Part shown: one piece after another, positions 47,705 through 59,381 of the stretch
Numbering within the stretch: position 1 is the stretch's first letter
How the letters are laid out: every line of letters begins with the position of its first letter
Source of the DNA: Tubiluchus corallicola
Lineage: Eukaryota; Priapulida; Priapulimorpha; Priapulimorphida; Tubiluchidae
NCBI GenBank assembly: GCA_030141605.1
Contig: JAQGDQ010000420.1
Span: forward strand, 52,501-114,500
Length of the DNA: 62,000 bases
Reading direction: 5' to 3'
Notes under the pieces: generated by a model
Seen by the model: the letters and a program-made list of their open reading frames with translations, nothing else
What the model was told of the DNA's origin: nothing
The model's database searches: none
Position numbers and translations under genes: made by a program

Positions 47705-48655
47705 TTTTTTATTTTAGAAAACTAAACTGAAATTTTTTACTTTTGCATTTTGAAAACTACACTGAATTCTTTTGTTCTTACTACTTAACTGGTAAATTCA
47801 AACCTTTGGTGATGCTTTTTGAATGCCAAACTGAAATCTTTATCCTTGTATTCGGAATACTAAACTCAAATCTTTCACTCTTGCTTTTTGAATACTAAAC
47901 TGAAATCTTTCGCTCTTGCTTTTTGAGTACTAAACTGAAATCTTTTGTTCTTGTTTTTTTGAATACCAAATTGAAATCATTCGCTCTTGCTTTTTGAAAA
48001 CTAAACTGAAATCTTTTGTTCTTACTATTTGAATACTAAATACGAACCTTTGCTGATGCTTTTTGAAAGTCAAACTGAAATCTTTCTCTCTTTAATTTTG
48101 AATATTAAACTGAGATCTTTCCCTCTTGTTTTTTGAATACCAAATTGAAATCATTTGCTCTTGCTTTTTGAATACTAAATTGAAATCTTTCGTTCTTGCT
48201 TTTTGAAAACTAAACTGAATTCTTTTGTTCTTACTATTTGAATACTAAATACGAACCTTTGCTGATGCTTTTTGAATGCCAAACTGAAATCTTTTCCCTT
48301 GTTTTTCGAATACTAAACTGAAATTTTTCTCTCTTGCATTTTGAATACTAAAATGAAATCTTTGGCTCATACTTTTTGAATTCTAATTTGAAATCTGTTG
48401 CTCGCCTTTTTAATACTAAACTGAAATCTTTTGCTCATGCTTTTTGAAGTCGAAACTGAATTTTTCGTTCTTGCTTTTTGAATACTATATTGAAACTGTT
48501 ACTCCTGCATTTTGAATACTAAACTGAAATCTTTTGATCCTGCATTTTAAAAACTAAACTGAAATCTTTTGCTCTTGCTTTTTAAAAACAAAACTGAAAT
48601 CGTTTGTTTTTTGTTTCTTTAATATAAAACTGAAATCTTTCGTTCTTGTTTTTGA
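47705..48655. repeat. About 35 bp minisatellite upstream of hemerythrin D
   Basis: About 27 diverged copies of a unit of the form TTTTTGAATACTAAACTGAA + ATCTTTYGYTCTTGC, with frequent single-base changes. The array ends about 340 bases before the TATA box of hemerythrin D. It is unrelated in sequence to the minisatellite upstream of hemerythrin C. Confidence 0.92.
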
Positions 48656-48993
48656 AAGGCTTAACTTTAACATGTTTCCAGTTTGTGAGATCTACAGCTT
48701 TTTATTTAACAATTTTATTTAATGCTCCTCAGAAGTAATTAATGACTCAACTAATAGTTGTTCAACTGCATAACTATTAGCAATAAGTACATCTAGCAGA
48801 ATTTTACTTTAGAAAAATTTAAGAGCAAAAAACTACGTTTGGTAGGCCACGTAGCACGTAGTTGGTGGCGTGATTGAAGACCTAATCATCCCATGATTTT
48901 TTTCGTTGCCCGGGCCGCTCTATGGTGCAAGAGGTGAACTCATAACGCTAAAATGTGCACGTAACGTGTGCCAGTGCAACTCTTATGAAATTG

Positions 48994-49000
48994 TATAAAA
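48994..49000 (+). promoter_or_regulatory. TATA box of hemerythrin D
   Basis: TATAAAA, 99 bases upstream of the start codon; transcription would begin near 49,022-49,030. Confidence 0.7.
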
Positions 49001-49069
49001 GGAGGCCGTTTCCCTCATTCGGCACAGAGTATTTGCTCTAAAAGTTTCAGTCAGCTCGAAGACTCCGGT

Positions 49070-49092
49070 ACAGATTCCAGAAGTCAAGCAAA
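49070..49092 (+). promoter_or_regulatory. Conserved leader motif of hemerythrin D
   Basis: ACAGATTCCAGAAG, then TCAAGCAAA directly before ATG: the same blocks as in hemerythrins B and C but absent from A. Confidence 0.5.
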
Positions 49093-50445
49093 ATGCCTTT
49101 CTCCATTCCAGAACCATTCGTTTGGGACGAGTCCTTCAGGACTTTCGTAAGTAATTCAACAAATTTCTGAACTGAACTTCCAAGTTTTTGATACTAAATT
49201 CTGCGTATGTTAGCATGATTTGTATTCGGTTATCTTTTGCGTTTTGACGAAAAAATTCTGCAGAGTATAAATGTTCGATTCTATTTTGTTTACTGTACAG
49301 TTCTGTTAACCAACACTGATTCCTAAAAACAGTATTTTTCTTACGCTTTCTCTGCAGTTCATTTGCTGTCTCATGTTGTTCTTGTTTTTGGTATTTATGT
49401 ATTTATTTGGTTTCAGTATGAGCGCATTGATGATGAGCACAAGCTCCTCTTCAACGGCATCTTCAACATGTCCCGCGACAGGAACAGCAATGTCTTCATC
49501 AAGGATTTGTACAGGGTCTGCGAACTTCACTTCGCCCATGAGGAGGTAAGACCATGGAAACACTTGCATATTTTAACAAATTTTAATTTTCAAGCCGTTA
49601 ATTTTAATTTTTAATTTTCAATTATGAAAAAACTGAATTCATTGACTAATAAAAATTTTCATAGCTTTTGTCATAATCTGTCAAATTAATTCCCCACTCG
49701 TTGTTTTAATCAGCATTTTCTTCAGTTTCTTATATATCTTCTCTGGCAATGAACTGGTTTCTAACGGTTAATCTAACTATTTTAACTTTGTTGCATTATA
49801 TATTTCTTTTAATTTTATTATCTAACTTTCAAACATTTCAATTTGAAATTTGATGTTTTAGGCTATGATGCTGAAGTCCAACTTCGCTGACTACACCCCC
49901 CACAAGACCCAGCACGAAGCTTTCTTGGCCAGGCTGAGGCTCGTGAGCACCCCTGTCGACCAGGAAGAGATTGACTACGCAAAGGACTGGTAAGATTTAC
50001 AATTCTTTTCAGTACAGCGTTTTAGTTCAATTGTCAGGCTATGTGACCTCACGTAATTGGTTCCTAAAAGGCGATAGTTTGATTGTATTCCTCCACTTCT
50101 CATATAAGTTTTCCTTCGAGCTTCTTGTTTGCGGAATTCTTTACCTGAAAATTATTTACTTGTTGTATTAACTACAACTTCACTTGTTACAAGATGTAGA
50201 TATCACTTGTCGCATGCGCAGTAGTTGCAAGAGTTTGTTTATCTTGACCTATATTTATGTTTTTGGACTGGTATCTGTTTTATCTCAACACATAAAGTGA
50301 GCCATCAGAAAACTTTGCTTGACGATCTAGTAAAAATTGCGAAAGATTGTTTTCGTCATTGCTAGCAGTCAGTAATCTTCTTCTTTTTTTCAGGCTCGTC
50401 AGGCACATCAAGGGCACTGACTTCAAGTACAAGGGCAAGATCTAA
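49093..50445 (+). CDS. Hemerythrin D
   Basis: Exons 49093..49146, 49417..49545, 49862..49989 and 50394..50445 give 120 residues. Donors are GTAAGT, GTAAGA and GTAAGA; acceptors are TTTCAG, TTTTAG and TTTCAG. The protein starts MPFSIPEPFVWDESFRTF and ends DFKYKGKI, exactly as in classical sipunculan and brachiopod chains. The complete di-iron set is present: H26 (DDEHK), H56 and E60 (LHFAHEE), H75 and H79 (PHKTQHE), H108 and D113 (RHIKGTD). It is a soluble oxygen-binding four-helix bundle without a signal peptide. Codons are strongly G/C-ending, suggesting high expression. Its exon sizes match those of hemerythrin A, and together they lack the six-residue tail of B and C. It is the only copy on the plus strand. 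Confidence 0.96.
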
Positions 50446-50651
50446 ACAGCTTCTTGCAAGATGTTTGAAGTTGTAACGGGAGTAGCCCGCGTATAATTGT
50501 CAGTAACACCCGACAGATGGCGAAACCTGTTACGATCATGTTCTTCGTCATATCTTTCCTGTTTCTATCAAAAAAATGTTAACTACTTTATTCTTGGAGT
50601 ACCTTAACTTCTACTCTCGATTTTAGTTTCCTTTTCTGTAATATTTTGGTA

Positions 50652-50657
50652 AATAAA
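50652..50657 (+). terminator. Polyadenylation signal of hemerythrin D
   Basis: AATAAA about 207 bases after the stop codon, followed by a TG/T-rich stretch (50,665-50,700). Confidence 0.6.
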
Positions 50658-50831
50658 CTTATGCTTTCTGCTTATTAAATCAGTTCTTGTTGCTGTTTTT
50701 TTAGAAATCTTGATTTTAATTGTCATTGCACATTTATTATAAAACCGCATATTGCTACAAATTAGTTTCATATATGAAAAGCTTAGACACAGGAATTAAT
50801 TTGTGAAATCAATGTACCATAAAATGACGGC

Positions 50832-50911
<80 letters not shown>

Positions 50912-50965
50912 GTAATAATAATCATAATCATAATAATAATAATGAGAAGAAGAAGAAGAAGAAGA
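50832..50965 (+). repeat. (TAA)n then (GAA)n microsatellite
   Basis: About 35 TAA units with AGT/ATC interruptions, ending in a short AGA run. The poly-Ile ORF on the minus strand is an artefact. Confidence 0.95.
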
Positions 50966-51544
50966 ACTGTTATTAATATTATCCTGCAATAATTCTTTAT
51001 TAACCTCACTAATTCTCTATAATTTGCACGTAAATATTAACGTGAAATTGGTGGCTTGAAATTACATGGTAAAATACAACGGTTACTTATTTGCAGATGG
51101 GAACATTTTATTTTTTCTAACTACACGCTAAATAAATTAGAAAATTTGTAAATTTGTAGGCCGACACAGCCATTTGTTATGATAAAACAATTTTTACAAT
51201 TAAACAATTAAACAATCCCTAGAAGATTACGTGTTAATAATCCGCATAGCGCAAAAGAAAATGGACACAAAGCTGCTCTAATAAACTGCTAATGCTTCGT
51301 AAAGACAAATATGTGATTATTTTCGTGAGAGACAACAGGTGGCCTAGATAATTATCTTGGCCTAGATAAACAACCTGCATGATTTTTATGTTTCTTAGTC
51401 CTGCAAAGGTCACATTATTGAATCGTTTATATTTGGTGCTATTTATTTTATAACACAGTAACAATTATCTTGCATGCATAAACAGAAAAAATATCAATGA
51501 AATTAGAACGAGTGCTTTTAATAAACTGCAATTTATTCTCATCC

Positions 51545-52560
51545 GTGCCATACAAATCTGCCCAAACCTAGCACCGGTGAGCAAAATGAGGTGATGGCTT
51601 ATTAACTTTATCAAACTCATCTAAGTTGTCCAGCTTATGTTTAAATTGAGTAAGCGAAGTGGCATTTCTAATATCATAGGGCAAACTGTTCCAGGCTTGG
51701 GTTGTTGCACTTGTATGCAACGGCAAAGACTAGTTCTATTGCAACGTGCATGATTCCCTGTGATCATTCCAACTTTGTGTGGTAACAAATTTTCTAGGTA
51801 TGAAGGAGCATGGCCGCTGAACATTTTGCATAATTGTTTAAGTTTATACCGCATGCGTTTGTTGCATAGAAAAAGCAATCACAACTCATAATATTGTTAC
51901 GAAGGCAGATTATGACCAACCCCCTAATGTTAGTAATGGGTATGGTTGAGAAGCCCAGTAATGCAAATGTACCTGTATAAAACAGAACGCATGCTGTAAT
52001 TTGACGATTCCAACCTGGCCTTTCTGTCTGTAAGGGTGAATGCTGTATGTTTGCTGATTTTTATGCAAAAGTCTGTTCACATGTCATGGAGCTACTGGTT
52101 GTGCATTAAAGTTTATTTTACATTCGTATTCATTTTACTTTTCTCGTCTGCTGTAAAGTATTTCATAACTTGTATGCCGCTCTATACATTCTGAGGAGAC
52201 GGACCGGTGCCTGGAAAGGACCCGAATCAGTTACAATATAAACGAAGGTGACCGGTACAAGGAATAGCATGCTTTATTATTCTTGCTGCGTCGAGTTGAA
52301 TATCCTCGAGTTCATTTAACTGCATCACATTACAGTTGTGCCAAACGCAGCAAGCATATTCAAGAACAGGTCAAATGAAACTCAAGTATTTAGAGACATT
52401 CAATCAAGAATGTACATAAAACTGCGTATGATATCGAGTCTGTTTTTGGCCTTACTAATAATTTCATTAATATGGTCAGAGCAATGCGCATTTACAAAAC
52501 AGTAATATGTTTGTGAGATTCTACTTCAATAATAGGTTGAGTATTGGAAGTGTAATAAGG
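51545..52560 (-). pseudogene. Non-LTR retrotransposon (LINE) remnant, reverse transcriptase C-terminal part
   Basis: Minus-strand translation, with stops and at least one frameshift, shows in order CSDHINEIISKAKNRLDIIR, PVLEYACCVWHN with LEDIQLDAARII, HAPSYLENLLPHK and finally AWNSLPYDIRNATSLTQFKH. These are successive motifs of the region after the reverse transcriptase domain in CR1/Jockey-type LINEs. The copy is 5'-truncated and dead. Confidence 0.75.
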
Positions 52561-52935
52561 GGTGTATGGGAATAGGAAACATTTTCGATTGCATGGCTTT
52601 GTTGATCAGCTTCAGTTGCTTAGCTTCAATCGGTAGTATGCAAAGGACTTCTAATCATACCATACCCTAGCATAATACCCTGCTGTCTAGAGACTATAAT
52701 AGCGAATGTTAATTGATCTTGTTTCCAACGACATTGTATTAACGGAGACCTCAAACAATAGGCACGTGAAAATGTTTCGATTCACCCTCGGCCACAACTG
52801 CAGAAAACAATATACAACCTTGTCTGTCTGGTGGTAGTGAAGTGTTGCAGTAACTTAGAATTATAACTCTATGTGAATTTTAAATTTACTTTCAAAGCGA
52901 CAAAATAGTCACTGAACAAGCAGTTATTTTATACG

Positions 52936-54147
52936 ATGTTGGAACTGAATTTTAACACAATTCCACGTTTCGTTTTAACAGCATTGATTGCTATTACGAC
53001 GATGTTAATGCTATACTACAAATTTTATTTAGTGATTGTTCTGCAAACTCAAACCCGTCAAAGATATTATTATAGTGACAGATTAGTGAAATACAATGAT
53101 GAAGCACGAATTGGTACGTCTGCATACAAAAAAAATGTGAAGAACTCTGGATACTCAGAAATTAGCAGGGTAAAATCAGGAAAGCAGAAAATCATTCTTT
53201 TCTGGAACAAATTTTTTAAAACCGTGGATTTCAATTTTGGTTTAGGCACAGAAGCGTTTGTCAGATATTGTACAAAAAACTACAAGTATAAAAACTGTGT
53301 AACCACCAATAATAAAACATTGCTGGACAAGGCTGATGCTGTAATTGTCCACTTTAGAAACCCTTTCGAGCCCATTCCAAATGTCACTAAACCTGGGCAG
53401 AAATGGGTTTTTTACCTTCGTGAATCACCTGTTCATTTGGGGCCTGATGGTGCTAAACGTTTAAAATCAATACGAGCAATGTTTCACTGGACTATGACTT
53501 ACAGATTCGATTCAGAATTTGCAGTCAGACATGGCTGGCTGCGTCCGAAAAGGGACTCAGATGACTTAACAGACATGGCAGAAAGAGAGCAAATCTTGCG
53601 TGGAAAAAGTAAACTTGTTGCTTGGCTTGTAAGCAATTGCTACACATCAAGCCAGCGAGAGAATTATGTAAAAGAACTTAAAAAACACGTTAATGTGGAT
53701 GTTTACGGAAAATGTGGACCACTAAATTGCAGTCGTAATAACAACTGCTATCACATGATGGAAGAAAAATACAAGTTCTATTTGGCTTTTGAAAATTCAG
53801 TTTGCCGAGATTATGCTACGGAAAAACTGTACAGAACTTTACGATACAACATAGTGCCAATTGTAATGGGTGGTTCAAATTATACAGAAATAACACCGCC
53901 GCACTCTGTCATAAATGTGAATGATTTCACATCGCCAAAACATCTGGCCAACTACCTTCATTATTTGAATTCACATGATCAGATATACAGAAAATATTTT
54001 GACTGGAAAGACAACTATATTATAGAAGATCACAGCGCCTTCTGTGATCTTTGTGAAAGACTGAACTCTGATTCGTCCAGTGTAACGTATCACTCAGATT
54101 TAGTGAAATGGTGGGTGAACAAAGCCAACTGCATCAGAAGAACCTGA
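52936..54147 (+). CDS. Alpha-1,3-fucosyltransferase, GT10 family, single exon
   Basis: 403 residues, a type II Golgi membrane protein with a short cytoplasmic N-terminus and one anchor (about 12-36), then stem and catalytic domain. GT10 enzymes move fucose from GDP-fucose to GlcNAc of glycoproteins or glycolipids. Visible marks: RESP (162-165), the acceptor motif FHWTMTYRFDSEF (183-195), the donor-binding block FYLAFENSVCRDYATEKLYR (281-300) and VPIVMGGSNY (307-316). Predicted N-glycans are at N126, N149, N264 and N315. Length and order match full-length family members. The gene has no intron; several animal GT10 genes are intronless, so this alone is not evidence of retroposition. The acceptor type (Lewis or core fucosylation) cannot be told here. 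A minisatellite begins about 400 bases downstream. Confidence 0.93.
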   Translation: MLELNFNTIPRFVLTALIAITTMLMLYYKFYLVIVLQTQTRQRYYYSDRLVKYNDEARIGTSAYKKNVKNSGYSEISRVKSGKQKIILFWNKFFKTVDFNFGLGTEAFVRYCTKNYKYKNCVTTNNKTLLDKADAVIVHFRNPFEPIPNVTKPGQKWVFYLRESPVHLGPDGAKRLKSIRAMFHWTMTYRFDSEFAVRHGWLRPKRDSDDLTDMAEREQILRGKSKLVAWLVSNCYTSSQRENYVKELKKHVNVDVYGKCGPLNCSRNNNCYHMMEEKYKFYLAFENSVCRDYATEKLYRTLRYNIVPIVMGGSNYTEITPPHSVINVNDFTSPKHLANYLHYLNSHDQIYRKYFDWKDNYIIEDHSAFCDLCERLNSDSSSVTYHSDLVKWWVNKANCIRRT

Positions 54148-54549
54148 ATCAGAAGTCTGTTGTTTTGCTCTTTTTGGTGTAGTTCTGTGCGCAAAAGATT
54201 TTGTGACACTCAGTATTGGGCACCGAAAAAGCTAACATGCAGATTCGGTAATTAGATAGCCAGTAATTTAATAGCCTGAAATCTATAGTTTGTAACGTCT
54301 TTTATAAAAATAATATAAATTTACTAAAAAAATAACATCAAATTTAATTTTTTTCTGCACGACTGTAAATCTATGTACAATCAAAGTCTGTCAAATCTAG
54401 ATTTTGAAAAAGATGAAAGGTATGGGAAAAGAAAATTTATGCCATTCCCTGTTATTCATGTAAAAAAATCCAGAGTTCAGAACTAAGTGTTATGAATTAT
54501 AAGATTAGTAATTGATATAGTTATTATTGCATATTTTTAATATCCCTAC

Positions 54550-55480
54550 CTCGTGTAAAACTGCGGTTAAACTATTTTGTAATCACTTAAAACTGTGGTT
54601 AAACTATTTTGTAATCACTTAAAACTGGGTTAAACTGTTTTGTAATCACTTAAAACTGGGTTAAACTATTGTGTAATCACTTAAAACTGCAGTTAAACTA
54701 TTTTGTAATCATTTAAAACTGGGTTAAACTATTTTGTAATCACTGAAAACTGGGTTAAACTATTTTGTATTCACTTAAAACTGCGGTTAAACTATTGTGT
54801 AATCACTTAAAACTGGGTTAAACTATTGTGTAATCACTTAAAACTGTGTTAAACTATTGTGTAATCACGTAAAACTGGGTTAAACTATTTTGTAATCACT
54901 TAAAACTGCGGTTAAACTATTTTGTAATCACTTAATACTGTGGTTAAACTATTTTGTAATCACTTAAAACTGCGGTTAAACTATTGTGTAATCACGTAAA
55001 ACTGTGGTTAAACTATTTTGTAATCACTTAAAACTGCGGTTAAACTATTGTGTAATCACTTAAAACTGTGGTTAAACTATTTTGTAATCACTTAAAACTG
55101 CGGTTAAACTATTGTGTAATCACTTAAAACTGTGGTTAAACTATTTTGTAATCACTTAAAACTGGGTTAAACTATTTTGTAATGACCTAAAACTGCGGTT
55201 AAACTATTGTGTAATCACTTAAAACTAGGTTAAACTATTTTGCAATCAATTAAAACTACGATTAAAATATTTTGTAATCACTTAAAACTGCGGTTAAACT
55301 ATTTTGTAATCACTTAAAACTGGCTTAAACTATTTTGTAATCACTTACAACTGGGTTAAACTATTATGTAATCACTTAAAACTGTGGTTAAACTATTTTG
55401 TAATCACTTAAAACTGCGGTCAAACTATTATGTAACCGCTTAAAACTGGGTTAAACTATTTTGTAATCACTTAATTAGCA
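54550..55480. repeat. 30-32 bp minisatellite downstream of the fucosyltransferase
   Basis: About 30 copies of TTAAACTATTTTGTAATCAC + TTAAAACTGCGG. Two length classes alternate: 32 bp with GCGG or GTGG and 30 bp with GG only. TTTTG/TTGTG variants also recur in blocks, suggesting higher-order amplification. Confidence 0.97.
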
Positions 55481-57004
55481 ACTATTAATACATTTACTCT
55501 TAAACTAAACTCAACAGTTGTATGGCGTCTTCATATTCTTTTTTCTATTCAGATTACTTTAACTCATTAACTCCAAGATAAAAAACCACCATTTCTCATT
55601 TCTTTTATGATAAATCTCTCTTATCCTCCTTACACACATGTAAACGTGTATATGTGTGAATATACGTGCAAATATATGTGTATATGTATATGTGTGGGTA
55701 TACACGCATATGTATATATATAAATATATGTGGTGTGTTTATGTATGTGTAGGTATGTATGTATACTCTTTATTTCAGTTTTATTATTATTTTTACTTTC
55801 AAACTATAAACAGGTGATCGAAACAAATGGTTTCAGTTGATTTCTGTTTTTTGTTGTTTAGTTCATTTAATTAGTCTTACATTAGGTCAATTGATATTGC
55901 GTATCATGTAATTATATTTCTTTTAATTTTATTACGTTGCTTGATTTTGTCCACCATAAACTTCAAAAATCCCTAAACTGATTAATATCATTAGCATAAT
56001 TAAAATTTTTTTGTCAGGCAAGTAAAATCAGCAGCACAGTATGCACAACTATTTGACACAGGCAACATAACATATATATATAAGTATATGTATATGTATT
56101 ATATTATTACATAAAAACCGTGGTATCTAAAAATCATAGAGGGGTGGCTGCTTCATGACCCCTAGTCTTTCACCACCCTCCTCTATTTTGTTAATATAAA
56201 ATATTAACTATAACTTTTACCTTTGTAATCTTTCTAAAAAAAGAGACAAAAATCTTAAATTGAATTGTACTATTTTTACTAACTTAATTGCTAACGTGAG
56301 CTTTGTGTATTTATATAAAATATTTGTTTTGTTTACAGGGACCTGATGATCGCCAGAACCGAAGTTAGTTGTGTTCGAGTAAATAAAAGTTGTAATAAAT
56401 GAAATTGAAATGCAAAAAAGATATACATATACATACATATACCTAAATTTCGTTAGTGCATATAATCCATTCCGTTTATACAACAAAGTTGAATCCCTGT
56501 CAATCAAATATGCATTAAAAGAAACAACAAACCTCAAAATGTACAGAAGTTTGCAACAATTAAAGTAATTTCTCCAACAAACAATGGATTTACTGCAATC
56601 AATAAAATTCAAGGATTAGGTTGCAGTTTAATTTACTGCAAATTATATAATAAGCAAGAGGCTTTCCGACTTCACAAATTATATTATTAGTTTTTTACCA
56701 AGTTTAGCTTTGAGATGTGAAAGAGATGCAAGTCATAAACGTATCAAACTTACAGCAATAAGCCAACAGTAACTTGTGTTAATCTTTTTAACCTCACAAA
56801 CAGACAACTAAATTATATATTTCAACAAGCAAGAAGTGTATAATGCTGACACATATAGGTGTAATATGAAACCCGATAAACAAATGAACTTCTTTAAATT
56901 TAAAAAATTTATATATTAAATCTGAATACAAAAACTAATAACACCACATTAATTTATTTGTGAGTTTCAAAATATAATTTATAAAAACTGCACAAACAAT
57001 CACT
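55481..57004. other. Intergenic between fucosyltransferase and YIPF6
   Basis: AT-rich with a TATATG/TGTG-rich stretch (55,635-55,760). The 131-codon minus frame 56,217-56,612 is AT-driven and not protein-like. A CCTGATGATCGCC ... CCGAAGTTAG segment at 56,342-56,368 faintly recalls the hammerhead-like motif at 27,024. Confidence 0.4.
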
Positions 57005-57021
57005 TTTATTTTAAATTGAGA

Positions 57022-57741
57022 TTAACCACCAGAATGTGATATGATGAGCCAACTTATTACAAAATAAAACAAAAATATTGGATAAACTGCAAGTGACTTT
57101 CGCCGTGGAGGCTGACTGTCTGCCAAAAATGCTGTAGAAGCAAATGTAGACCATCCAAAAGCAGAAAGAACTACAATTACTCTAACTGCAAAAAGCCCAG
57201 CACCTTTTTGACTCGGATCATCAGGATGGGGGGCTGCCAGCAAAATGATTGCGTTAATAACGGATGCTAACGTTAGTGGAAACAAACAGTAACCAAGCAC
57301 ACAAACACTCTGAAAGAACGAAAGTGTTCCACCAAGCAATTTGGAATTGAGTGTAACTAGAATTGCACCGACCCAAACCAAGACAAATATTTCTGCAAAG
57401 TGAACTTCTTTTGTGTCGTCTTTGTGGTCTTTGTTATTTGATGAGCTTGACTGTAATAGCGTTGACAATATTAGACAGAGTACCAATGGTCCCCATAAAT
57501 CCCACTCTTTCAACAAAACTTCATTTTGCTTTGGATAAAACACATGCTTGAATTTGACACTAACAGCATTCAAGTCTCTCAGAATTGTAGTCCTGATAGG
57601 TTCGTTCAACGTACTGTTTTCAGTTTCATATTCAGTCTCCGAAGTACTTGCCGCCGCAATATCCCCTTCTAAGTTTAAATCATTGTCTAATAAGGTAAAA
57701 TCAGACAATTTCGATGGATCCACGTCATTCATAGCAGCCAT
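57022..57741 (-). CDS. YIPF6: YIPF6, Yip1-domain family member 6, single exon
   Basis: 239 residues with about five membrane spans (near 84-98, 116-132, 143-168, 185-205, 219-236) after an acidic cytosolic N-terminus. The blocks STLNEPIRTTILRDL, EWDLWGPLVLC, TLNSKLLGG, SFFQSVCVLGYC and FLADSQPP followed by SLAVYPIFLFYFVISW match animal YIPF6 closely, and the length is as usual for the family (about 236). YIP proteins act in Golgi/ER membranes with Rab GTPases in vesicle traffic. The start is the ATG at 57,739-57,741 within ACCATGG, an ideal context; the longer frame upstream begins with GTG and is not used. The single exon may be a retrocopy or reflect intron loss; the frame is fully intact. 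A minus-strand AATAAA lies at 57,005-57,010, only 12 bases past the stop, and another at 56,953-56,958. Confidence 0.95.
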   Translation of the reverse strand: MAAMNDVDPSKLSDFTLLDNDLNLEGDIAAASTSETEYETENSTLNEPIRTTILRDLNAVSVKFKHVFYPKQNEVLLKEWDLWGPLVLCLILSTLLQSSSSNNKDHKDDTKEVHFAEIFVLVWVGAILVTLNSKLLGGTLSFFQSVCVLGYCLFPLTLASVINAIILLAAPHPDDPSQKGAGLFAVRVIVVLSAFGWSTFASTAFLADSQPPRRKSLAVYPIFLFYFVISWLIISHSGG

Positions 57742-58906
57742 GGTTTTTGCAAAAGTACGAATGTTGGCGATGTTCCATCCTGGCACCTGGCACCGGTGCT
57801 TGGTTGAAAATCAGTAATTATTTATCATACTGATACAATTATCTTTTGGCAGTGCCTGCCACGTTATCTGTGATCTTTTTGTCATACATGACATATTTTA
57901 TGTTGTAAATTTAACAAAAACATAATCCATCTAAATGTAAATATAGTAAGGGAAACAAAATCAAAATGAAATAACTGAGTTGACAGCTACACGTGACTGT
58001 GTGGTGGTAACAGTAAATCTAAATGCAGTTATAAGTGAACGATAAATGAAATACAATAGTTAAAAAGATGTCTATTCCTGTTAAAGATGGGCAGTTGCAC
58101 GTGTAACACTATTTTTAAGTTCATTTATTTATTTTATAGTATACGTTCATTGACTAGCAAATTAATGGAAACATTAAAGTTCACAGAATTCATTCTGTTC
58201 GTGTACACACATTATGCACTACATGTACTCGATCGATTGGACTTTCTAAGTTATTGTTGGGAGCGGAATAGTACACTAGGCGAAGTAGGACTATTGGCGT
58301 ACATGGGCTAGTCCAAGTAGGATGTGTCGTAGATGGGCTGCCCAAGTAGGACACTAGAGACATTTCATGAATTGAGTCGTTAACCGGACTCGCAGCATCT
58401 GATGTCTTTGTTCATTTAATAATAATAATTGAAAGTGTCAATACACGTTGAATAATATAACGCCTAAAAACCTATAATACTATGGGAATATGGTGTATAT
58501 TATGCCTGTTGGTCTGCTTTAGGGCCTACAGACGTAAAGACAGACAATAAGCCAGAAAAAAGTAGGAGGTGCGAAAGTGTAGTAGCGCCTAAACGAATCT
58601 TCTTCTGAGCTAGAGAACGGCCAGTATATAAAATTTGCCGTAGATATTAATCTTTTTGATATGAAATAAGTCCACTTTTTAGGCAATTCCAAGATTTGCT
58701 TAAGGTATATCATTTTTTATTTTGTCTCGCTTCACAGATAGGTGATCAGTTTCACTACTTCTTGGACAAATAGTTTTTTTCTGCTAAGTAAATGGGCTAG
58801 TGAGCTATGTGCTCTACATTGTTTCTAGTTTCTCTCTGTAAAACATCAAATACTTCGTTTAACGTTATGAAGATACTAACGGAGCTAATTAATGATGATA
58901 TTATTG
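57742..58906. other. Upstream region of YIPF6, no further gene seen
   Basis: Short repeated phrases (CCAAGTAGGA, AGATGGGCT, near 58,280-58,355) form a tiny degenerate repeat. No protein-like frame. Confidence 0.4.
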
Positions 58907-59373
58907 CAGTGGTTCCCGCGTACCCCCTGGGGGTACGCAACAGCAATACCAGGGGTACGCAGAAGGTGTGTCAGATCGACACATTTTTTTCTTTCTGTAG
59001 CCAGTGAAAAGGGTAAAATACACCATTTCACAAACAATATCATTCCTGCGCAGTGTGCTAGAAAATACTTTTACCCGCCCACGAAAAGCTTTTATTTTGT
59101 CGCTTTCTCGCTCTTTCGAGAAATGCAGATGGACGACTTGGCTGACCTCTTCGAAGACATGAACTTCATTCTGAAGCTTGCTTAGTTGGCAGACATTTTT
59201 TCTGTCTTGAATGAGTTGAATATTTCAATTCAAGGAAACAACATGAACATTGTCGAGGCTCACGAAAAATTATCAGCTTTCAAACGATTTGTTGAAAAAT
59301 ATCAGGTGGGGGTACGCTGAAGATCGCCACATTTAGAAGGGGTACTTGGCAAGGAAAAGGTTGGGAACCACTG
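58907..59373 (+). mobile_element. hAT element with transposase remnant and perfect target duplication
   Basis: Ends CAGTGGTTCCC and GGGAACCACTG with an exact 8 bp duplication TATTATTG on both sides (58,899-58,906 and 59,374-59,381). The interior keeps a piece of transposase: LADIFSVLNELNISIQGNNM followed by NIVEAHEKLSAFKRFVEKYQ, the wording of SCAND3/ZBED5-type hAT transposases, interrupted upstream by stops. An internal deletion derivative. Confidence 0.85.
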
Positions 59374-59381
59374 TATTATTG

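Noticed and set aside
57742-57786. N-terminal extension of YIPF6
   Set aside because: The frame starts with GTG there; the ATG at 57,741 has an ACCATGG context and gives the usual family length.
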